NCBI RefSeq assembly: GCF_001579805.1
Contig: NZ_CP014546.1
Location: 4,526,001-4,590,000 of the forward strand
Source: Pseudomonas azotoformans
GTDB lineage: Bacteria > Pseudomonadota > Gammaproteobacteria > Pseudomonadales > Pseudomonadaceae
DNA length: 64,000 nucleotides
Reading direction: 5' to 3'
The translations under genes were made by a program, and so were the position numbers. Shown here in pieces: positions 59,066 to 64,000 of this stretch; the first letter of the stretch is position 1; each line of letters starts with the position of its first letter. The notes under the pieces were generated by a model, which was not told the DNA's origin, did not search any database, and saw only the letters and a program-made list of their open reading frames with translations.

Positions 59066-60475
59066 TTATCGGTTCAACGGCGCCACAAAGCGGCTGTCGG
59101 CAATGCTGTAGATCCCCGGCTCATCCACGTCCGAGACTTTGAAACGCAAGGTCTGCGAACTGCTCGCCGGTTTATCCGCCAGCAATGCCACCGACACCGG
59201 CACATCGCTGATTTCCCCCGGCGCCAGGCTGATCTCGGTCTTGCCTTGCAACTGGAAGCCGTCGGCGTCCACCAGTTCCAGGCGATAGTCCTGGCGTTGC
59301 TGGGTCTTGTTGATCACCTTGAGGCTGTAGATGTTTTCGATCAGACCCTGGGCGTTTTCACGGAACATGCCACGGTCCTTGGTCACATCCAGCGACACCA
59401 TCGGCCGTTCCACCAGCGCCACTACCAGCGCAGCAATCATCACCAGCAGCACGGCACTGTAGCCGATCAGGCGCGGCCTTAGCAGGTGCGTCTTGCCGCC
59501 TTGCAGTTGATGTTCGCTGGTGTAGCTCACCAGGCCACGCGGGTAGCCCATTTTGTCCATGATCGAATCGCAGGCGTCGATGCACGCCGCGCAGCCGATG
59601 CACTCCATTTGCAGGCCGTCGCGGATGTCGATGCCGGTGGGGCAGACCTGTACGCACAGCTGGCAGTCGATGCAGTCGCCCAGGCCGACGTCGGCGGGTT
59701 TGACGTCACGTTTGCGCGGGCCACGGTTTTCGCCACGGGCCACGTCGTAGGAAATGGTCAGGGTGTCCTTGTCGAACATCACGCTCTGGAACCGCGCATA
59801 CGGACACATGTGCATGCACACGGCTTCGCGCAGCCAGCCCGCATTGATGTAGGTGGCGCCGGTAAAAAACAGCACCCAGAACAAACTGACGCCGCCCATC
59901 TGCCAGGTCAGCAGTTCAGCCGCCAAGGGGCGGATCGGCGTGAAATAGCCGACGAAGGTCAGCCCCGTCAGCACGCTAATGCCCAGCCACAAGGTGTGCT
60001 TGGCCGAGCGTCGCGCCAGTTTGTTCAGGCTCCAGGGTGCCGCTTGCAGCTTGATGCGCTGGTTGCGCTCGCCCTCGGTGATTTTTTCACACCACATGAA
60101 CAGCCAGGTAAACGAGCTCTGCGGGCAGGTGTAGCCGCACCACACGCGGCCGGCAAACACGGTGATCGCAAACAGGCCGAAGGCGCAGATGATCAACAGC
60201 GCCGACAACAGGATGAAATCCTGCGGCCAGAAGGTCGCGCCAAAGATATGGAATTTGCTTTCAGCCAAGTCCCACAACACGGCCTGCCGACCGTCCCAGT
60301 TCAGCCACACGGTGCCGAAAAACGCCAGGAACAGGAAGGCTGCACCGCTCACGCGCAAGGTACGGAACAGGCCGGTGAAACTGCGGGTATGAATCAGGTT
60401 GTCGCTGGATTTGGCCTTCACCTTCTTTGGGTGTGTGGGCTCAAAGATTTCCACGGTTGGGATGTGTTCGCTCAT
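59066..60475 (-). CDS. ccoG: Cytochrome oxidase accessory protein CcoG (FixG/RdxA)
   Basis: 469 residues from ATG 60475. Five or so membrane segments and a polyferredoxin core: CGYTCPQSSFTWLFMWCEK, VCMHMCPYARFQSVMFD, and two 4Fe-4S motifs in CIDCQLCVQVCPTGIDIRDGLQ and CIGCAACIDACD. The C-terminal periplasmic domain (YSLKVINKTQQRQDYRLEL) is immunoglobulin-like. CcoG reduces Cu(II) to Cu(I) for assembly of cbb3 oxidase. Here the gene is not next to ccoNOQP or ccoHIS, which is unusual and suggests a separate or second copy. Confidence 0.93.
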   Translation of the reverse strand: MSEHIPTVEIFEPTHPKKVKAKSSDNLIHTRSFTGLFRTLRVSGAAFLFLAFFGTVWLNWDGRQAVLWDLAESKFHIFGATFWPQDFILLSALLIICAFGLFAITVFAGRVWCGYTCPQSSFTWLFMWCEKITEGERNQRIKLQAAPWSLNKLARRSAKHTLWLGISVLTGLTFVGYFTPIRPLAAELLTWQMGGVSLFWVLFFTGATYINAGWLREAVCMHMCPYARFQSVMFDKDTLTISYDVARGENRGPRKRDVKPADVGLGDCIDCQLCVQVCPTGIDIRDGLQMECIGCAACIDACDSIMDKMGYPRGLVSYTSEHQLQGGKTHLLRPRLIGYSAVLLVMIAALVVALVERPMVSLDVTKDRGMFRENAQGLIENIYSLKVINKTQQRQDYRLELVDADGFQLQGKTEISLAPGEISDVPVSVALLADKPASSSQTLRFKVSDVDEPGIYSIADSRFVAPLNR

Positions 60476-60601
60476 GGTCGTTCGCTCATCAGCCTCCATC
60501 AGGCGGATGAACTATGCGCGTGGCGCTGTTTGCATAACAGACTCAGGTATGGCGATAAAAAGCGGATCAGATGGGGCGGTGAATGCCTGCTGCGACAATG
60601 T

Positions 60602-60630
60602 GCTGCACCCCATGGCACCAGGGGTGCAGC
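60602..60630 (-). terminator. 10-bp hairpin downstream of DUF3203 gene
   Basis: GCTGCACCCC (60602-60611) pairs perfectly with GGGGTGCAGC (60621-60630) around a 9-base loop, 30 bases after the stop of the minus-strand DUF3203 gene. The T tract is weak, so it may work as a terminator or an mRNA end. It lies in the 184-base gap upstream of ccoG. Confidence 0.55.
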
Positions 60631-60659
60631 GTTATTTCAAGGGCGCTGACACAGATCAA

Positions 60660-60899
60660 TTAAATCAGCGAACCAGGTTCTTCGGCTTTCACATGCTGGC
60701 GCCCATCGTGGGCGCCGGCCACCGTCAGGGCGTCGGCCTCGGCCTCGGTGATATAGATCCGCTCGGCGGCCAACTCCACGTAGGACATCGACTTGTCGAG
60801 GTCGGTAACAATATTGACCCGGGTCGCTGGCACGCTCTGTTCCTGGCCGTTGTCATCGAGCATGAAGTAGCACAGTTGGTTTTCGATACGAATGGGCAT
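60660..60899 (-). CDS. DUF3203 small protein
   Basis: 79 residues from ATG 60899, preceded by AAGGAG; the longer frame to 60989 is not supported. The compact sequence (MPIRIENQLCYFMLDDNG, RVNIVTDLDKSMSYVELAAERIYITEAEADALTVAGAHDGR) matches the small Pseudomonas family DUF3203. Predicted soluble alpha/beta. Function unknown. The hairpin downstream separates it from ccoG. Confidence 0.82.
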   Translation of the reverse strand: MPIRIENQLCYFMLDDNGQEQSVPATRVNIVTDLDKSMSYVELAAERIYITEAEADALTVAGAHDGRQHVKAEEPGSLI

Positions 60900-61020
60900 G
60901 CCGTTCTCCTTATTTGTGGGCGATGTAAGGTTAGGGCCCAGCGATGTGTGGGGGTTCCAGGCAACTGACTGGCGGTCGCTGCTGTCCATCCATTACCAAT
61001 AATGACAAAGGGCAGCATCC

Positions 61021-61512
61021 ATGGACGCGTGGTGGCATGAAGTGTGGCAAACCCTGCAGGCTGAATTCGCCGACATTGGCGACGCCAAGCAGCTCACCCA
61101 GATCACCGTGCGCCTGCTGATCGCCGCGATCCTGGGCGGCATTCTCGGCTTTGAGCGAGAGAGCAAGGGCAAGGCCGCCGGGGTGCGCACCCATATGCTG
61201 GTGGCGCTGGGCGCTGCCTTGTTTGTGATGGTGCCGCAAATGTCCGGCAACCAGGCGGACGCCATGAGCCGGGTGGTGCAAGGGGTGATTGCGGGGATCG
61301 GATTCTTGGGCGCCGGTACGATCATCAAGGGCAAGGATGATGAGGAGGGGCACGTCAAAGGCCTGACCACCGCCGCCGGCTTGTGGATGACCGCTGCGAT
61401 TGGAGTCTCGGCCGGGTTGGGCCGGGAATCGACAGCGGTGCTGAGTACCTTGCTGGCGCTGGCGGTGTTCAGCGTGATGCCAAAGATCGTCAAGCGTTTT
61501 GAGAAGGACTGA
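61021..61512 (+). CDS. MgtC/SapB-family membrane protein
   Basis: 163 residues with four to five membrane segments, of the short MgtC/SapB type without the C-terminal ACT-like domain of Salmonella MgtC. Conserved features: RLLIAAILGGILGFERESKGKAAGVRTHMLVALGAALFV and VIAGIGFLGAGTIIKGKDDEEGHVKGLTTAAGLWMTAAIGVSAGLG. Family members influence magnesium homeostasis, ATP synthase or survival under stress; the exact job is not clear. Its 3' end overlaps a small minus-strand gene by 23 bases. Confidence 0.9.
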   Translation: MDAWWHEVWQTLQAEFADIGDAKQLTQITVRLLIAAILGGILGFERESKGKAAGVRTHMLVALGAALFVMVPQMSGNQADAMSRVVQGVIAGIGFLGAGTIIKGKDDEEGHVKGLTTAAGLWMTAAIGVSAGLGRESTAVLSTLLALAVFSVMPKIVKRFEKD

Positions 61513-61666
61513 CGATCACGGGCGGCATGGTCGTCGGCGGCTCTTCCACCGGTGGCGGTTCGTTCTCGGGTGGTTCTTGTTCCGGAATCGGATCCGGTTG
61601 GGTCGGCGGCAGGGTGGGTTTATCGATATTCGGGTCCGGCGTTTCCGCCGGGATCGGGATATTCAT
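61490..61666 (-). CDS. Small proline-rich acidic protein
   Basis: 58 residues from ATG 61666, with a strong AAGGAGG ribosome site at good spacing that decides this start against the longer frame from 61744. About one residue in three is proline, mixed with Glu, Asp and Thr (MNIPIPAETPDPNIDKPTLP, PEQEPPENEPPPVEEPP). It has no hydrophobic segment. It is likely disordered and cytoplasmic. I know of no function; the ribosome site and clean codon frame argue that it is made. It overlaps the end of mgtC tail to tail. Confidence 0.72.
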   Translation of the reverse strand: MNIPIPAETPDPNIDKPTLPPTQPDPIPEQEPPENEPPPVEEPPTTMPPVIVSPSQNA

Positions 61667-61870
61667 CGGTGTGGCCTCCTTTGTGCTTTGCTCTATCGGT
61701 GGACAGCCACCGGGGCGAATTGATTCCCCGCCCGATGGCGGCACATCCAGCTGAACTTTTAACCGGAGCCCAGGCTCGGACCTATTACGGCCTCGCTCAG
61801 GAAGAGCCCTGCCGCATCAGAATCCGGATCAAGCAAAGAGCGTCCACAGGGCGTAAGGGGAAGATGCTCG

Positions 61871-63850
61871 ATGACTGCTGAAACAGACTCCTTGTTACCA
61901 CTGTCCCAGGCACTGTTGCTGCCCAGGATCGCAATCGAAAGCACCACCCCCGTGATCGATGGCGGCGAATTTGCCGTCAAGGCCGTGGTCGGCCAACGGG
62001 TCAATGTCACCAGCAAAGTGTTTGCCGACGGCCATGACAAGCTCGCCGTGCTGATCCGCTGGCGCCCGCTGCAGGACGAAAGCTGGCACAGCGTGGTCAT
62101 GACCGACGCGGGCAACAACGGCTGGGAAGGCGCGTTTACTGTGGCCCAGCAAGGCCCTCACGAATACTGCATCGAAGCCTGGATCGATACCTTCGCCAGC
62201 TTTTGCTATGAGCTGCGCAAGAAGCATGAGGCGGGTGTGCCGGTCAGCCTGGAACTGCAGGAAGGCCGCAGCCTGGTGCTACAGGCCGCCGAGCGCAGTG
62301 ACAATGAGCTGCGTGACCGCCTGATGCTGTTGCACCACGAACTCTCCGGCCTGCTGGAAACCGAGCAGGTTGCGCAGTTCCTGCACGAAGACAGTGCACA
62401 CCTGATGACCCAGGCCGATCACCGCGCCTACCTGAGCATCAGCACCGTCTACCCGATTGATGTGGAGCGCGAGGCGGCGCTGTTTGCCAGCTGGTATGAG
62501 CTGTTCCCGCGCTCGATCACCGACGATCCGGCGCGTCACGGCACCTTTAATGACGTGCATTCGCGCCTGTCGATGATCCATGACATGGGTTTTGACGTGC
62601 TGTATTTCCCGCCGATCCACCCCATCGGGCGCAGCCACCGCAAAGGCAAGAACAATTCCCTGAGCGCCGGCCCCGATGATCCGGGCAGCCCCTATGCCAT
62701 CGGCAGCGAAGACGGCGGCCATGAGGCCATTCACCCGCAACTGGGCAGCCGCGATGATTTCCGCCGCCTAGTCCAGGCGGCTGCCGAGCATGGCCTGGAA
62801 ATCGCTTTGGACTTCGCCATCCAGTGTTCCCAGGACCATCCGTGGCTCAAGGAGCATCCGGGCTGGTTCAACTGGCGTCCGGACGGCACGATCAAATACG
62901 CGGAGAACCCGCCGAAGAAGTACCAAGACATCGTCAACGTCGACTTTTATGCCGCAGATGCCATCCCGAGCCTGTGGACCGAGCTGCGCGACATTGTGGT
63001 GGGTTGGGTGGAAGAGGGCGTGAAGACCTTTCGCGTTGACAACCCCCACACCAAGCCGCTGCCGTTCTGGCAATGGCTGATCAGCGACGTGCGGTCCAAG
63101 TACCCGGACGTGATCTTCCTGGCCGAGGCCTTCACCACGCCGGCGATGATGGCGCGCCTGGGCAAGGTTGGCTATTCACAGAGCTATACCTATTTCACCT
63201 GGCGCAATACCAAGGCCGAGCTGAGCGAATACCTGACGCAGCTGAACGAGTCGCCGTGGCGCGAATGCTACCGGCCGAATTTCTTCGTCAACACACCAGA
63301 CATCAACCCAGCCTTCCTGCACGACTCCGGCCGCCCTGGCTTCTTGATCCGTGCCGCGCTGGCCACCATGGGCTCGGGCCTGTGGGGCATGTATTCCGGC
63401 TTCGAACTCTGCGAGTCGGCCCCGGTGCCAGGCAAAGAGGAATACCTGGACTCGGAGAAATACGAGATCCGCCCACGGGACTTCACCGCCCCCGGCAACA
63501 TCATTGCCGAGATCGCCCAGCTCAACCGCATCCGCCGGCAGAACCCGGCGCTGCAGACGCATCTGGGGCTCACGCTCTACAACGCCTGGAACGACAACAT
63601 CCTGTATTTCGGCAAGCGCAGCGAGGACGGCAGCAACTTCATTCTGGTGGCGGTGAACCTGGATCCTTATAACGCCCAGGAAGCCCACTTCGAGTTGCCC
63701 TTGTGGGAATTGGGGCTGCCGGATGATGCCCAGACCCAAGGTGAAGACCTGATGAACGGCCATCGCTGGACCTGGTACGGCAAAACCCAGTGGACACGGC
63801 TGGAGCCGCAGATGCCGTTTGGCATCTGGCGCATCACCCCATCGTCTTGA
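61871..63850 (+). CDS. glgE: Maltosyltransferase GlgE
   Basis: 659 residues from ATG 61871, preceded by GGGGAAG. GH13_3 maltosyltransferase: N-terminal beta domain (VKAVVGQRVNVTSKVFADGHD), a helical insert, then a TIM barrel with DVLYFPPIHPIGRSHRKGKNN, the nucleophile aspartate in FRVDNPHTKP, the acid/base glutamate in FLAEAFTTPAM and the third acidic residue in VNTPDINPAF. It transfers maltose from maltose 1-phosphate to linear alpha-1,4-glucan. The next gene is treS, 30 bases on, so this is the GlgE pathway converting trehalose to alpha-glucan, common in pseudomonads; glgB is expected beyond the window. Confidence 0.96.
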   Translation: MTAETDSLLPLSQALLLPRIAIESTTPVIDGGEFAVKAVVGQRVNVTSKVFADGHDKLAVLIRWRPLQDESWHSVVMTDAGNNGWEGAFTVAQQGPHEYCIEAWIDTFASFCYELRKKHEAGVPVSLELQEGRSLVLQAAERSDNELRDRLMLLHHELSGLLETEQVAQFLHEDSAHLMTQADHRAYLSISTVYPIDVEREAALFASWYELFPRSITDDPARHGTFNDVHSRLSMIHDMGFDVLYFPPIHPIGRSHRKGKNNSLSAGPDDPGSPYAIGSEDGGHEAIHPQLGSRDDFRRLVQAAAEHGLEIALDFAIQCSQDHPWLKEHPGWFNWRPDGTIKYAENPPKKYQDIVNVDFYAADAIPSLWTELRDIVVGWVEEGVKTFRVDNPHTKPLPFWQWLISDVRSKYPDVIFLAEAFTTPAMMARLGKVGYSQSYTYFTWRNTKAELSEYLTQLNESPWRECYRPNFFVNTPDINPAFLHDSGRPGFLIRAALATMGSGLWGMYSGFELCESAPVPGKEEYLDSEKYEIRPRDFTAPGNIIAEIAQLNRIRRQNPALQTHLGLTLYNAWNDNILYFGKRSEDGSNFILVAVNLDPYNAQEAHFELPLWELGLPDDAQTQGEDLMNGHRWTWYGKTQWTRLEPQMPFGIWRITPSS

Positions 63851-63880
63851 ACCTTCCGATGCATTTTCCAGGAGTTTCCA

Positions 63881-64000
63881 ATGGCGAAGAAACCCAACGC
63901 TGCCACCTTCATCAAAGACCCGCTCTGGTACAAGGACGCGGTGATCTACCAGGTTCACGTCAAATCCTATTTCGACTCCAATAACGACGGTATCGGTGAT
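63881..64000 (+). CDS. treS: Trehalose synthase TreS, 3' end outside window
   Basis: Only the first 40 residues are in the window. ATG 63881 follows CCAGGAG. The sequence has DPLWYKDAVIYQVHVKSYFD followed by SNNDGIGD, the standard N-terminus of the GH13 barrel in trehalose synthase/maltose glucosyltransferase. Position directly behind glgE supports treS, which converts trehalose to maltose and, when fused to a maltokinase domain, to maltose 1-phosphate for GlgE. Confidence 0.9.
   Translation, partial: MAKKPNAATFIKDPLWYKDAVIYQVHVKSYFDSNNDGIGD

Noticed and set aside
60647..60660. Possible Anr/FNR box CTGACACAGATCAA near ccoG
   Set aside because: Only the right half-site matches, and it lies at the 3' end of the DUF3203 gene, about 170 bases from the ccoG start.

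Overview
The window comes from a fluorescent pseudomonad, most likely the Pseudomonas fluorescens group. The evidence is GC-rich codon use, a complete mannitol/arabitol operon in the P. fluorescens gene order (mtlE-F-G-K-D-Y-Z with mtlR), a MuxABC-OpmB type efflux operon, a divergent sfnB/sfnG pair for sulfone use, Pseudomonas families such as DUF2790, DUF1652 and DUF3203, and a GTGGGAGCGGGC-type REP hairpin. Everything here is chromosomal in character; no tRNA, rRNA, CRISPR array or prophage was seen.

Layout. 0-5.7 kb: two tandem proteins built of Ig-like beta modules (the first cut by the window edge) and a pertactin-type autotransporter, each region closed by a strong terminator. 5.7-7.9 kb: LysE exporter, AraC regulator and a DUF1345 membrane protein. 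7.9-14.3 kb: a two-gene RND pump (pump plus lipoprotein adaptor, no outer-membrane gene) divergent from a two-component system. 14.3-17.9 kb: DUF3455 protein with an ECF sigma/anti-sigma pair, a frameshifted methyltransferase and a TauE/SafE exporter. 17.9-19.5 kb: a long palindromic repeat split by an IS3-family element with a CCA target duplication. 19.5-22.1 kb: sfnB and sfnG diverge from an intergenic region with two sigma-54 promoters and a central palindrome. 22.1-29.2 kb: GNAT, RimK-like ATP-grasp, CorA-like transporter, ParD-like/Map pair, a short threonine dehydratase with a possible small RNA or leader, and small conserved proteins. 29.2-42.8 kb: the mtl operon and mtlR, separated by a foreign-looking insert that encodes a small CBM14-like lipoprotein and a 1251-residue Ig-like repeat protein. 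42.9-54 kb: glycosyltransferase, tpx, muxABC-opmB. 54-61.7 kb: MHYT-GGDEF-EAL protein, SDR, a small unknown, MocR regulator, ccoG, DUF3203, MgtC and a tiny proline-rich protein. 61.9-64 kb: glgE followed by the start of treS.

Main points of interest: the three related Ig-like repeat proteins at two loci, one of them inserted between mtlE and mtlR together with a peritrophin-like mini-lipoprotein; the sigma-54 architecture of the sfnB/sfnG intergenic region; the reconstruction of a palindromic repeat broken by an insertion sequence; and several small regulatory structures (REP between mtlE and mtlF, hairpins abutting start codons, a motif shared by the two DUF2790 promoters).
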